Part shown: piece by piece, positions 22,713 through 35,100 of the stretch
How the letters are laid out: each line of letters opens with the position of its first letter
Position numbering within the stretch: position 1 is the stretch's first letter
Source: Hevea brasiliensis
Lineage: Eukaryota > Streptophyta > Magnoliopsida > Malpighiales > Euphorbiaceae
Direction: 5' to 3'
DNA: 64,000 nucleotides
Assembly: GCF_030052815.1 (NCBI RefSeq)
Contig: NC_079496.1
Span: 41,937,593-42,001,592, forward strand
The notes under the pieces: model-generated
Seen by the model: the letters and a program-made list of their open reading frames with translations, nothing else
What the model was told of the DNA's origin: nothing
Databases searched by the model: none
Position numbers and translations under genes: made by a program

Positions 22713-24762
22713 AATACTTTGTAGTTGGATGGTCATTAGAAGAGTGATTACGTGAAGAAAAATCAGGAATGAAGGTGGTGGATTAAGAAATTGATAAGAC
22801 TATCAATTTGAGTTCATTGATGGTGCTTACACATACACCACCAGAAGACCCTTTCTATCATGGACACCTCCTGCATCATCATATGTCCTCCATGAGCAAA
22901 ACTAATCCTCAACCTAAGCATATCATTCCAAGGCAAGTGTTGTTTGTGCTACATGCAAACTTGTTTTAAATCTTGCCAATCTTAATGATTACATAAATCA
23001 AGACCCATATGAGGTGTTACATGACAATTACTATGGGTAGAAGTCACTTTTTTATTAGCACTTCTAAAAGGAGTCAAGCTAATGACCTTAAATTAGTACT
23101 TCTTAGGAGGCAACCCAAGTTTTACTATTAATCTCTGCATTTGTTTATTTCTTTTGTTTTATCACCCTCCTAAACTTGTTTCGATGTTTGTTCACTTTAT
23201 AGGTTCAAGAAGCACTTGAAAGGAACAATGGAGATCAAGCTCACAAATCTTTGAGGGAAGACATAGTTCAAGGGGGAGTATTCTATATCTATTAGCTTTT
23301 CTTTATTGATTGCATTTATAATATTGCTCTTGAGTTGTTTGTGTTATCTTGATAGCAGTGATGATAATGTTAAATTTGAGTTTAGGGGTGTAATAAAATC
23401 TACATTTTAGGCTTGTTTTGAATTTTAGGTAGAAAATTTTTTAAATTTTTTGCATTTAATTATAAAATAATAAAATTCTTGATATTATGAGAATTATTTT
23501 GATGGATGATTGAAGACTTTGAGAAGTTTGATGTGTTGATTACTTAGAAAAGTATGAGGAGAAAAATGTTCATAATGGAATTAATATTTGGTTTTATGTA
23601 GAGCATTTGTCCTGGGCATGTGTACATTATTCTAGTACAATGAAATTGTGAGTTCTTGGAGCAAGTATATGTGCATGAATGTGATTTTCTATTTGTCTCA
23701 CTAGTCCTATAACAGGTCTTTTAAACTTATTGACACAAAATCCTAGCTTACACTTGGTTAAGAGATGATTTAGGCATTCTTTGATTTTAACCTCATTATA
23801 GCCTCAACCATCCTTGATTAAAATACATCCCTTATGCCAACTTGAGCCTATATTTTTACCTTATATAAATTTCTTTGTTAACCCATATTATTTACCTAAC
23901 CATTAGCCTAAACACTTAACTTACCCTTATGGGAGATGTTGTCAGTTAAAGTGAGAGGTACACTAGATTAAAACAAAAAGAATAAAAAGAGAGAAAGAAA
24001 ATATGGAGAAAGAAATAAAGTAGAAGTGCTAGTATATGGCAATAAATTACAAAGAAAAAAATCCACCTAAGTGTTCAAAGAAAAAGTTTGAGGGTGGAAT
24101 CAAAGAGGGACAAGTGTAATAAATCCAAGAGTATAAATAAAGACCCTATTAAATTATCAAGAAGTATGCTAGTGCTAGAGTCAATTTGTAAATTTCCTCT
24201 CTCCATAAGAAAAAAAGAAAAAAAAAAGAAAACAAGAAATAAAGAAAAGAAATTATGCTGTGTCTTGATCTTTTATAGATTAATATCTCTCATACTTTGA
24301 TTACCTTATATCCTTTTTTTTTATTACCACATTATTATTCTTTAACCCCATTACAGCTTTATGAAGAGACATTTTGATCTTTTGAAAGTGTGTGCTACAT
24401 TAATAGCGATAGGGTTAGGAGATCTGTCCATAGGATTTGGGAAAAATTAAATTCAATACATTCATAAAGAGGCATTAGAGATTGCTAAGTGTACATGTGC
24501 TTATTTAAGTAAAGCAATTTCTTGTAACTGGTGTGTGTATATATGTTTTGAGATGGTAATTTGCGTTTTGCTAAATATTGGTATATACAATAGATATTTG
24601 ACTTCTTAGCATTTTGATAAGTTGTTGACATGTTGATATTTTTAAGGTAGTCTTTAAAAGTCTAGATTTTCAATTCTTATTATACCAAAAGGAAAATACC
24701 TCTCATATGTATTTAAGTTTCTATTTGCTTGAGGACAACAAAAATTTAAGTTTGAGGGTATT
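22713..24762 (+). pseudogene. Decayed interior of Athila-like element C
   Basis: No gag or pol domain can be read. The segment at about 23070-23120 carries the plant Athila/Tat signature aggagtcaagctaatgac followed by cttaggaggcaacccaag. Two phrases like agtttaggggtgt and aagtttgagggtattt recall the 3' untranslated and polypurine regions of that lineage. The rest is AT-rich noncoding sequence. An A-rich tract lies at 24208-24250. The interior of an intact Athila is several kilobases longer, so most coding sequence has been deleted. Confidence 0.6.
24741..24762 (+). other. Polypurine tract of element C
   Basis: gaggacaa then aatttaagtttgagggta lies directly before the LTR start tgatgaag. This matches the Athila-type layout. 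Confidence 0.6.
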
Positions 24763-25057
24763 TGATGAAGTCAAATTATATAGACATTTAGGGTTAATAT
24801 TCATTGTATTTTCTCAGCATTTAGTCTCTTTTTATATTTATTTTTAATTTGTTTTAATAATATTTTAAAAAACATTTTAAATCCAACCCAATTCTTTGAT
24901 TTTTTATATTCTATCAGGTACTTTTATATAGTTATAGAGCCAAGGACAAGTTTGGAAGAGATTTAGAGGTTAAAAAGTGAAGAATGAAAAGCCAGAAGAA
25001 TTACATGGGCCGTGTAACCTACTGGATCCCATGTAACCTTCTGAATAAAAGAAAACT
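24763..25057 (+). repeat. Right LTR of element C, first part
   Basis: It begins tgatgaagtc after the polypurine tract and is interrupted at 25057 by element B, whose target duplication aaact repeats at 36378-36382. It continues at 36383. Confidence 0.7.
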
Positions 25058-25662
25058 TGTCACACCCTACTCCTCTGTAAGATGTAACATGATCCCGTAG
25101 TACACCTAATGAATTACCGTACTTCGCCTACCGATAACCCATTAGATATACTACAAGGGATTTTAAAACAATTTCGTGCAATTTAAATCATCGATTAAAA
25201 TCTGGTGTTATAAAATTTTTTTCAAAATTTCGCAAAGTGCATACTGTATTTTGGATAAAACAGTTCTTCAATCCTGCAAAAGAAAAATGCTCCCAATATG
25301 TTTTCTCAAATACAACTTCAGTAACTTCAATTCAATTCACAATTCAATTCTCAATACACAATCAATTCATTTTCAAACTAATCCCATCATAAAGAAATAT
25401 CTCATTCATTTCAAGACTCAAAATTTATATTACAAACTATTCAGATAATTGAAATTCCAAATTTACATTTACAATAATTTACATTTGATTACATACCAAA
25501 ATATTTTACAAGAGTTTTATATACAACTGCTCAAATAATTTACATACATATTATTACATGCTTACATCAAAACCTATGTACATGGGTATACCTATGATAT
25601 ACCTGGAGCTTATCCGAATATATCTTCAATGAAATTTACTTACTGCTCTATGCTCTTCTTAC

Positions 25663-28375
25663 CTGCGACAGCATACAAAGCTATCGCTGAGTGGTGAACT
25701 CAGTGGTGCACAACTATAATTTAAAACATAATACAATATACATTGACAAAATTTACAGTAAATAATTTGGAAATCTGAATACTCATCAAATTCCAAAACT
25801 CAAAATATTCATTGCCAATAATGTAAATCATTTGTATAAATGACTTTGATCACAAAAATTCAATTTATCAAATCATGACTATCCATTTAAGTAATTCCAA
25901 CAAAATCAATTATACATAAACCATAATTGAAATCACCATTCCTTACCATTCAAAGCCATTCTGTATCTCAAAAATCATTATGTATCTCAAATATCATATT
26001 GTATCTCAAAAGTCATTATGTATCTCAAAAATCATTATGTATCTCAAAAATCAATATGTATCTCAAAAATTAATCTTTATCTCAAAAACCATGTCGTATC
26101 TCAAAAATCAATCTTTATCTCACTAATATGCAAGACTAATCCGAAAGGGCCATATTCGATGTGATTCTAACTCCCTATGGTCGGGGAGGTCGAATCGATT
26201 CTAACTCCCTATGGTCGGGAGGTCGAATCATCGTGCAGTACCATCACAATAATGAATCTTCCGCAAGGGCCATAACGATAAAATAAACTTAGATCTAACC
26301 TCAAATCGGAGGAAAATCTAAGCTTTGTACGTACCATGGTAATCAAAACACAACTAACTCCATTGTCTTCTCAACAAATGAGAGAGACGGGTAATAACCT
26401 AGTCAAGCATCTATAGTGAGATATAAAACAATATCACAATCCTTTTAGTGAGCATAAATCACAATATAATTCGATTCAAAGTCAATTCCAATATCCAATA
26501 ATTTTTATGCTCAACACAAATCAAATCATAAATTTGCATTTTCCCATGAAAATTACCATCACAATTCAAAACATGTTCTATCACAATTTTCCAAAACATA
26601 ATTTATTCAATCCATAACAATGCTTAATACTTGTGGAGATACCATTTCACAAAGCTAAATTCATACATACTATAACAATTTTCAGTAATCATTGAATTAA
26701 ATCCAATGCTTGTTAAAGATAATACATAAGAAAATATGTCATTTAATCATATAAAATATTCAAATAAAATCAGTTAAAAACTAGTTGTGCACAAACACAA
26801 CTTAAAATAATAACATACAATTAATCATATGAAATATTATTCAGAGCAAAATCAGTTGAAAACTAGTTGTGCACAAACCTCTGATGACTGTCTCCCTGAT
26901 CTGGACTCAGTGTTTCCTTCCCTTTTGCTGAGTCCTTGTTAACTGAGAAACACAATTTGAAGTGTTTCAGTGCTAAATTAAACTGTCTCTATCGATGGTG
27001 TTTGGTAAATAATGCACTGAACTCAATTATTCACTTAATCACCTAATATACCAACCCTCATTGCGTTTTAGGTAAATTAGGTCTTAGTGTCGTTAATATG
27101 TCACATTCGATAGGGTTTTAGGTTTGGTACATTTTACCAAAGTCATTTCCTTGTTTAGTGCATTTTAGTGCAAATTCTTTGGATTAGGGATACTGGTTTG
27201 ACCTAACCAGACGATCTAGTTCCCTCGGTTTTCGGGTCTCGGTCGAAACTACAAACTTGTAGATCTAGGTCTTATTGCACGCGGGGCAAAATTTCAGGTC
27301 AATCCGAGTTAAGTAGACCAAGTTATGGTCATTATACTATTGCTGGTCAAATGGTACCATTTTAGGTCAATTTTAGGTCAATTTGGTCAACTCTGGTTCG
27401 GCCAATTTTTGGACCCGAACTTGTGCAAGTTGTTTGACTTGCTTATGGTCATTTCTGGGCTTTGGTTTCTTCATAAGACTTGTAGGTATGGGTCTTAACT
27501 ATTCATGGTTAAAATTTCAGGTCAATTGGACCTGTTTTGAGTGAGTTATGGCCTAAATACTCACTGCTGCCCAAATGGTCAGTTTTTAGGTCTCAAGTGT
27601 ACCTAATCCGAATTGGTCGTTTTCTTAGGTCACCTTGCAAGCAGAATTTTGGTATGGTTTCTCAATGAAAGTTGGCACATTTTGTGCCTAGTTTCACCTC
27701 AAATTGGTCTCATACCAATTGAGGTTACACTTTTAAGGTTATAGGCTAAAATGTACACTGCCCTTGATTACTTTGCTTAACACACATCAACTACACACAT
27801 TTACTTTGCAATTTGTTTACTTCCCTACCAATCTGTTTTGGTACATTAACCACAGTATAATCTACTTTACATTAACATTATTTTGGGCAGATTACCATTA
27901 CCCTCAACACACCAAATATAATTCACATTTACAATATCTCAATACCATTACATACACACCTAAACACCACTAATTCTCACATACACTTTACACAATAATT
28001 TCATACACATATCCTTCATTCCTTAATGCCACAATTCTGCCAACACTCCCATGAATATACACATTTATTCAAGTGTCCCCAAGGCTGCCAAAATTTGTCC
28101 TTCAACATCAAATTGCTCTACAATCCATCAATTCTCATCCAAGTGCCAAAATCACCATATATATGTGAAACAATTCATTAGGATATTAATTTACCATGAT
28201 CAACATTATTTCTCATCAATTATATGCATAATAAATCATCAAATGTGTGACCCCATGGCTGTCCAAAAATGGCTATCTCAATAACTATTTAAACTTCAAA
28301 ATTTCCTTTACAAAACTAACACCCATAACATAAACATAAAGTTTAACAAGGAAATTCTCAAAAATGTAAACTTAC
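25663..28375 (-). other. Predicted intron inside the LTR of B
   Basis: On the minus strand ACAAAG/GTAAGTTTAC at 28375 and GCTGTCGCAG at 25663, with 2713 bases between. The base after the proposed acceptor starts GTAAGAAG, so this site could also act as a donor. The matching site in the right LTR (about 32791) is altered. Confidence 0.45.
25971..26130. repeat. 19-base minisatellite in left LTR of B
   Basis: About nine degenerate units with the core tatctcaaaaatca. The copy in the right LTR is at 33092-33251. Confidence 0.92.
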
Positions 28376-29241
28376 CTTTGTTTGTAACTTGCTAAACCTT
28401 CACCAAACTTCTCAAAATTGGTATCAATATCTTCCTTGTGATGTGTAGACCATTTTTGTGAAGGAACTTAAAGGATTGGAGTTGAAATGGAGAGTTAAGA
28501 AAGCTTGCATGAAAAATGGCTATGGAGTTTCCTCTCACCTCATTCACGGCAATGTTGAATGCAAATGAGGAAGATGAATTATTCAGCTGCATTTTAAGTG
28601 TACACATGTCCCACTATGTGTTTAATTAATTCCCTTAGTGGTCCACTAAAAAATTAAATCATTTTATAAGTTAAACTTTCACTTAATCCCACATTAACCC
28701 ATGATTTTAGCTATTTACTTTAGGTACCACCAAATTAATTTTTCATTTCATTTTCTAAGTGTAATATTATTTATTTTTAATGGACATTTAGGTCAAAAGA
28801 CAATTCGGGATGTCAAATGACCATAATGCCCCTGTTCGGGTTACGTTCCCGATTTTTCGGTATTACCGGGTTTTATGCATTTTCGATTTCTCACTTTTCT
28901 TTGTACTATTTATTTAATTTTTCTTTGATATTTCTAATGAGATTTATTCTTCAACAAGGGTCTATTTATGTCCTAAAAATGTTTTCCGGGGTTTCCATGA
29001 TCCAGGAGCTAGTCAACGGTCCACGCCGTGACTTCCAGTCTGATCACCATCGCTAGGGTTCCCGCTTAACTTGGTTACATTTTTTGCTATGATTTTCCTT
29101 TGTTTTTCTTGCATTTTCTTTTCTTGTATTTCATTATTTTATGTCTCCTCACTCATATCAAGGTGTAGTTCTAGGCATCCTAGCTGTTCGGACAAAGACA
29201 GTCACCGAGCAATGAGCACTCTACGAACTTAGGGTGTTACA

Positions 29242-29255
29242 ATTCTCCCCCCCTT
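29242..29255 (-). other. Polypurine tract of element B
   Basis: The minus strand reads AAGGGGGGGAGAAT against the LTR. It is intact here but broken in element A. Confidence 0.88.
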
Positions 29256-29287
29256 AAATAAATTTCGTCTCGAAATTTTACCTGGCA

Positions 29288-29509
29288 TTAGTCTCTGAAC
29301 AGTTGTGGGTGCTGTCTCCTCATATCCTCTTCACGTTTCCAAGTAGCTTCCTGGCCTAAATGATGGTTCCACAGCACTTTAACCAGGTGTATTTGTTTGT
29401 TCCTCAGCTGCTTCACCTCATATGCCAGAATTTTTATGGGTTCTTCCTCATATGAGAGATCAGGATTTACCTCAATATCTTCAGTGATAGTACATGAGAT
29501 GGGTCTCAT
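29288..29509 (-). CDS. Chromodomain at the integrase C-terminus of B
   Basis: A 73-residue frame with the chromovirus chromodomain: EEPIKILAYEVKQLRNKQI, HLVKVLWNHH, then EATWKREEDMRRQHPQLF at the end. Chromodomains of this class are thought to steer integration by binding modified histones. The frame stops after LFRD, the normal end of pol. It is the 3' end of one polyprotein with the integrase frame next to it (29506-30051), which ends in RRYR; a frame change at about 29506-29509 separates them. The domain looks complete, with the aromatic and acidic positions expected in this family. Confidence 0.88.
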   Translation of the reverse strand: MRPISCTITEDIEVNPDLSYEEEPIKILAYEVKQLRNKQIHLVKVLWNHHLGQEATWKREEDMRRQHPQLFRD

Positions 29510-30051
29510 CTGTACCTCCTTAACATGGACACATGGAAGACATTGTGTATCCTTGCTAACTCTGGAGGTAATGCCAACCGATATGCCAAAGGACCCACTC
29601 TTTCCAGAACTTCATATGGTCCGATGAAACGAGGACTCAGTTTCCTCTTTCTGCCAAATCTCATAATCCTCTTCCAAGGAGAAACTTTGAGGAATACCTT
29701 ATCACCCACTGCATATTCAATATCTCTTCTCTTTAGATCAACATAGGACTTATGACGGTCTGATGCAGCCTTAAGTCTATCTCTGATCAATCTGATATTT
29801 TCCTCTGTCTGCTGAACAATCTCTGGCCCAATCATCTTTCCTTCACCTACTTCATCCCAACATAAGGGAGTTCCGCACTTTCTGCCATACAAAGCTTCAT
29901 ATGGAGGCATCTCTATGCTTGATTGGTAGCTGTTATCATAAGCAAACTCAATCAAAGGCAAGTGTGTATCCCAACTACCTTCAAATTCAATCACACAAGC
30001 CCGTAGCATATCCTCCAATGTCTGAATAACCCTTTCAGGTTGGCCATGCAT
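29506..30051 (-). pseudogene. pol: Integrase C-terminal half of B
   Basis: A 181-residue frame covering the end of the integrase core and the GPY/F module: [83 protein letters not shown], and the end HNVFHVSMLRRYR. The glutamate after GQ.ER belongs to the helix that follows the catalytic Glu region. Integrase would insert the cDNA; GPY/F binds DNA. It connects upstream to the 29991-30230 frame through a frameshift near 30050-30070, so it is not translatable as one protein. Confidence 0.85.
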
Positions 30052-30360
30052 GCGTGGGTGGAATCTTTGTCTTTGAAGTTCAATCTAGTTCCTAGGGCTC
30101 TCTGAAGACTACCCCAGAATCTAGAAGTGAACAAAGGATCTCTATAAGATATAATCGATACTGGCACTCCATGCAATTTTACAATTTCATATATGTAAAA
30201 ATCTGGCCAATCTCTCCAACTATAGTCCATTTAGAATGGCAAAAAGTGAGTAGACTTGGTTAGTCTATCAATTATAACCCATACTGCATCATGACTATTC
30301 TGTGTCCTCGGAAGTCTCATCACAAAATCCATAGTTATCTATTCCCTTATAATGTTTTCA
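29991..30360 (-). pseudogene. pol: Integrase catalytic core remnant of B
   Basis: The minus strand reads MDFVMRLPRTQNSHDAVWVI then DRLTKSTHFLPF near 30330-30235, and [20 protein letters not shown] then [20 protein letters not shown] at 30190-30080. These are core integrase blocks; the second catalytic Asp region reads SYRDP where SDRDP is usual, so the Asp of the YRDP block remains but its neighbour has changed. A stop lies between the blocks. The HHCC zinc-binding domain that should precede is missing; only CQASIQVAPYE can be traced near 30400-30360. Confidence 0.8.
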
Positions 30361-30429
30361 TAGGGTGCCACTTGTATGCTAGCTTGACACTTATTAATGT
30401 ATACAAATTCTATTAGTGGGATTTATCTA

Positions 30430-30620
30430 TCCCATCTCCCCTCGGATTCAACGACACAAGTTCTCAGTATATTCTCGAGGGCTTATCACGTATTACAGGT
30501 TATTTTTATCATTTCATTTCATTATTTATAGGAACTCAATGAGTTTCCAAATTTACCTGAATTACTTGTTTCAATTGTCCATCATGCGAGGATGATACGT
30601 TGTCTTGATATCTCTAAGCT
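30430..30620 (-). pseudogene. Second, degenerate copy of an integrase segment in B
   Basis: At about 30485-30410 the minus strand reads ENILRTCVVESEGRWDR-stop-IPLIEFVY, a second version of the segment found at about 30000-29930 ([20 protein letters not shown]). At 30600-30550 it reads LRDIKTTYHPRMMDN, like the block before it. The two versions differ by many residues, so this is an older, diverged copy. A 70-base unrelated stretch (about 30480-30550) interrupts it. The arrangement fits template switching or recombination between two related elements. Confidence 0.7.
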
Positions 30621-31478
30621 TATAGCAATTCTTGTGATCTGGTAGTTCACATTATTGTAGAGATTCTTGACTCAGACTACCTTACAAGTGTAGTCTTTCG
30701 ACAGGCTAGTTCTGAAGTTTTAAATTTCTGACTAAAATTTTCATATTTATTTCCAGTACTAGTACTCTATTCGGGTGCAACTGTATCAATTTATAGATTA
30801 CTTACAAATATTCTTAATTTACTGTATCACGAGGAAGTACGTAGCTCTACACAATAATCCAGTGTCGGTACTGTAATCTGCAGCTTACAATACAAACATT
30901 GAGAACACTATATAGTCACTACGTTATAACCGCATGGACTAGATTTTCTAACATCTTATCTTTCTCGAATCCACTAATATCCCAAACCGATTCTGATTAC
31001 AATTTCCTTTGACAATTACTAACAGTAACATCTTTGCCCTCATCTAGAGTAATTATGTTATTGTAACTTACTTTTAGGTCCTCTTGCCTTACATTAAGTA
31101 GGCTTGCCAATTAGCCTTATAATTTATGGTATGTTAGAAAATACTTTTAACTAACAATTCTTCCAAAATTAATGTCAATCATACTTGTTATTACAATTAT
31201 TATCCTAAAAGACTAGTCACTAATACATCAAAATTCATTCCCATGTAGAGGAATAACAACAGAACATATAGTTCTGACACTAACACATAACTAAGTAGTG
31301 CTGGGATCAAATAATAACTAATTGTTTCTTTCAAAATTTAAGAACTTACCGTGACTACATCTGAAGTTCTGCTCTTTCTCCTTGGCGCCTGATGGGCGCT
31401 CTGGTAGTGCACTACCATATTCGGGTTAATTCAACGTGTTATAGTGGTGAGGAGTACTAACTCTATTTCTATCTTGAC
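30621..31478 (-). other. Pol-less middle of B; block shared with element A
   Basis: No frame reads as protease, reverse transcriptase or RNase H. Positions about 30821-31290 align with 4226-4680 in A. The block is where protease and reverse transcriptase would lie. Confidence 0.7.
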
Positions 31479-31479
31479 T

Positions 31480-32006
31480 CATTGTGATGCAGTGAACTCT
31501 TGAGAGCGGTCGAGGTGGTTTAGTACAATCTTTAGCAAAGTGTCCAAGTTTTCCACAATTGTAGCAGCTCCAGGAGGACTTATAGCATATCCCACCATGA
31601 TATTTTCCACAAGTTTCACATAGGCGGGAAGGGTAGGAACTTCTAGTTGTTCGACAGTGGACCTTGGTGGTCTCTGTCTTAATGATCCACCTCTATCGTA
31701 TCCACGAGCTCGGGGTTCCTCAAATTCTTTTCTCTTTCTCAAATTCTTGTTCGAGCTCGACCCATAGGTTTCTCCCTCTTTTCCATTTCACACCTTGCCC
31801 TTGTGGGGTTGGAGTGCAATACTTGGGCTTGGTGACGGACTATCAGCCATTTGTTGAAAGAAAGTGGCCATTCTTTGGGCCATTTGTGCGATAATTTGTC
31901 TTGGTAAAATTAGTACAGTCGGGCCTTCGACACTTTGTGGAGCTGGGGCCTCAATTTGTACTTCTGCCATCACAGACTGTTCTATTGTCTCATTCTTTTC
32001 TTCCAT
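31480..32006 (-). pseudogene. gag: Gag of B lacking the capsid domain
   Basis: From the ATG at 32006-32004 the minus strand encodes MEEKNETIEQSVMAEVQIEA and a Ser/Pro-rich tail (PSPSPSIALQ) ending in a stop at 31788. It matches the N-terminus of gag in element A. A second frame (31742 downward) is Arg-rich (RKRKEFEEPRARGYDRGG) and leads, after a frame change near 31625, to two zinc knuckles: CETCGKYHGGIC at 31585-31620 and CYNCGKLGHFAKDC at 31525-31566. The two-knuckle arrangement is typical of Tekay/Del-like chromoviruses. The capsid domain that should lie between is missing. Confidence 0.82.
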
Positions 32007-32174
32007 ATCTTTCCACAAGATTTTCTATTTCTGTACAACCAACAAAAGGAGATTCCTCTCTATTAGTTCATATTTATGATGTAAATGTACTATATGTATC
32101 AAATATTTGAGCGATTGTAATTCTGAAACAAAAGATTTCAAATTCACAGTTCGAAATTTACTTTAAAACCATTG

Positions 32175-32186
32175 CTCTGATACCAC
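32175..32186 (-). other. Primer-binding site of element B (tRNA-Met type)
   Basis: The minus strand reads TGGTATCAGAGC, followed by AATGG, seven to eight bases from the LTR edge at 32194. Confidence 0.92.
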
Positions 32187-32193
32187 TAAAACA

Positions 32194-35100
32194 TGTCACA
32201 CCCTACTCCTCTGTAAGATGTAACATGATCCCGTAGTACACCTAATGAATTACCGTACTTCGCCTACCGATAACCCATTAGATATACTACAAGGGATTTT
32301 AAAACAATTTCGTGCAATTTAAATCATCGATTAAAATCTGGTGTTATAAAATTTTTTTCAAAATTTCGGCAAAGTGCATTTGTATTTTGAAAGCAGTTCT
32401 TCAATCTGCAAAGAAAAATGCTCCCAATATGTTTTCTCAAATACAACTTCAGTAACTTCAATTCAATTCACAATTCAATTCTCAATACACAATCAATTCA
32501 TTTTCAAACTAATCCCATCATAAAGAAATATCTCATTCATTTCAAGACTCAAAATTTATATTACAAACTATTCAGATAATTGAAATTCCAAATTTACATT
32601 TACAATAATTTACATTTGATTACATACCAAAATATTTTACAAGAGTTTTATATACAACTGCTCAAATAATTTACATACATATTATTACATGCTTACATCA
32701 AAACCTATGTACATGGGTATACCTATGATATACACTGGCTTATCAGAATATATCTTCAATGAAATTTACTTCTTGCTCTATGCTCTTCTTACTGCGACGA
32801 CATACAAAGCTATCATTGAGTGGTGAACTTCGATGGTGCACAACTATAATTTAAAACATAATACAATATACATTGACAAAATTTACAGTAAATAATTTGG
32901 AAATCTGAATACTCATCAAATTCCAAAACTCAAAATATTCATTGCCAATAATGTAAATCATTTGTATAAATGACTTTGATCACAAAAATTCAATTTATCA
33001 AATCATGACTATCCATTTAAGTAATTCCAACAAAATCAATTATACATAAACCATAATTGAAATCACCATTCCTTACCATTCAAAGCCATTCTGTATCTCA
33101 AAAATCATTATGTATCTCAAATATCATATTGTATCTCAAAAGTCATTATGTATCTCAAAAATCATTATGTATCTCAAAAATCAATATGTATCTCAAAAAT
33201 TAATCTTTATCTCAAAAACCATGTCGTATCTCAAAAATCAATCTTTATCTCACTAATATGCAAGACTAATCCGAAAGGGCCATATTCGATGTGATTCTAA
33301 CTCCCTATGGTCGGGGAGGTCGAATCTGATTCTAACTCCCTATGGTCGGGGAGGTCGAATCATCGTGCACAGTACCATCACAATAATGAATCTTCCGCAA
33401 GGGCCATAACGATAAAATAAACTTAGATCTAACCTCAAATCAGAGGAAAATCTAAGCCTGTGCACGTACCATGGTAATCAAAACACAACTAACTCCATTG
33501 TCTTCTCAACAAATGAGAGAGACGGGTAATAACCTAGTCAAGCATCTATAGTGAGATATAAAACAATATCACAATCCTTTTAGTGAGCATAAATCACAAT
33601 ATAATTCGATTCAAAGTCAATTCCAATATCCAATAATTTTTATGCTCAACACAAATCAAATCATAAATTTGCATTTTCCCATGAAAATTACCATCACAAT
33701 TCAAAACATGTTCTATCACAATTTTCCAAAACATAATTTATTCAATCCATAACAATGCTTAATACTTGTGGAGATACCATTTCACAAAGCTAAATTCATA
33801 CATACTATAACAATTTTCAGTAATCATTGAATTAAATCCAATGCTTGTTAAAGATAATACATAAGAAAATATGTCATTTAATCATATGAAATATTCAAAT
33901 AAAATCAGTTAAAAACTAGTTGTGCACAAACACAACTTAAAATAATAACATACAATTAATCATATGAAATATTATTCAGAGCAAAATCAGTTGAAAACTA
34001 GTTGTGCACAAACCTCGATGTTGTCTCACGATGCGGACTCAGTGTTTCCTTCCCTTTTCTTTGAGTCCTTGTTGGAGAAACACAATTTGAAGTGTTTAGT
34101 GCTAAATTAAAGCTGTCTCTATCGATGGTGTTTGGTAAATAATGCCTTTGAACTCAATTATTCACTTAATCACCTAATATACCAACCCTCATTGCGTTTT
34201 AGGTAAATTAGGTCTTAGTGTCGTTAATATGTCACATTCGATAGGGTTTTAGGTTTGGTACGTTTTACCAAAGTCATTTCCTTGTTTAGTGCATTTTAGT
34301 GCAAATTCTTTGGATTAGGGATCTGGTTTGACCTAACAAGACGATCTAGATCCCTCGGTTTTCGGGTCTCGGTCGAAACTACAAACTTGTAGATCTAGGT
34401 ATTATTGCACGCGGGACAAAATTTTAGGTCAATCCGAGTTAAGTAGACCAAGTTATGGTCATTATACTATTGCTGGTCAAATGGTACCATTTTAGGTCAA
34501 TTTTAGGTCAATTTGGTCAACTCTGGTTCGGCCAATTTTTGGACCCGAACTTGTGAAAGTTGTTTGACTTGCTTATGGTCATTTCTGGGCTTTGGTTTCT
34601 TCATAAGACTTGTAGGTATGGGTCTTAACTATTCATGGTTAAAATTTCAGGTCAATTGGACCTGTTTTGAGTGAGTTATGGCCTAAATACTCACTGCTGC
34701 CCAAATGGTCAGTTTTTAGGTCTCAAGTGTACCTAATCCGAATTGGTCATTTTCTTAGGTCACCTTGCAAGCAGAATTTTGGTATGGTTTCTCAATGAAA
34801 GTTGGCACATTTTGTGCCTAGTTTCACCTCAAATTAGTCTCATACCAATTGAGGTTACACTTTTAAGGTTATAGGCTAAAATGTACACTGCCCTTGATTA
34901 CTTTGCTTAACACACATCAACTACACACATTTACTTTGCAATTTGTTTACTTCCCTACCAATCTGTTTTGGTACATTAACCACAGTATAATCTACTTTAC
35001 ATTAACATTATTTTGGGCAGATTACCATTACCCTCAACACACCAAATATAATTCACATTTACAATATCTCAATACCATTACATACACACCTAAACACCAC

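Larger units (their letters stand above)
25058..29241 (-). repeat. Left LTR of chromovirus B (3' LTR in element sense)
   Basis: It starts tgtcacaccc and ends tgttaca. It carries about nine copies of a 19-base unit (gtatctcaaaaatcattat type) at 25971-26130, two copies of a 35-base palindrome-like unit (ctaactccctatggtcgggg) at about 26160-26228, a GGTCAA cluster at 27298-27525, a splice-donor site at 28371-28380 and a 5S-like module near 29028-29072. The frame at 28392-28607 recurs in the other LTR; nothing suggests it is a protein. Confidence 0.94.
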
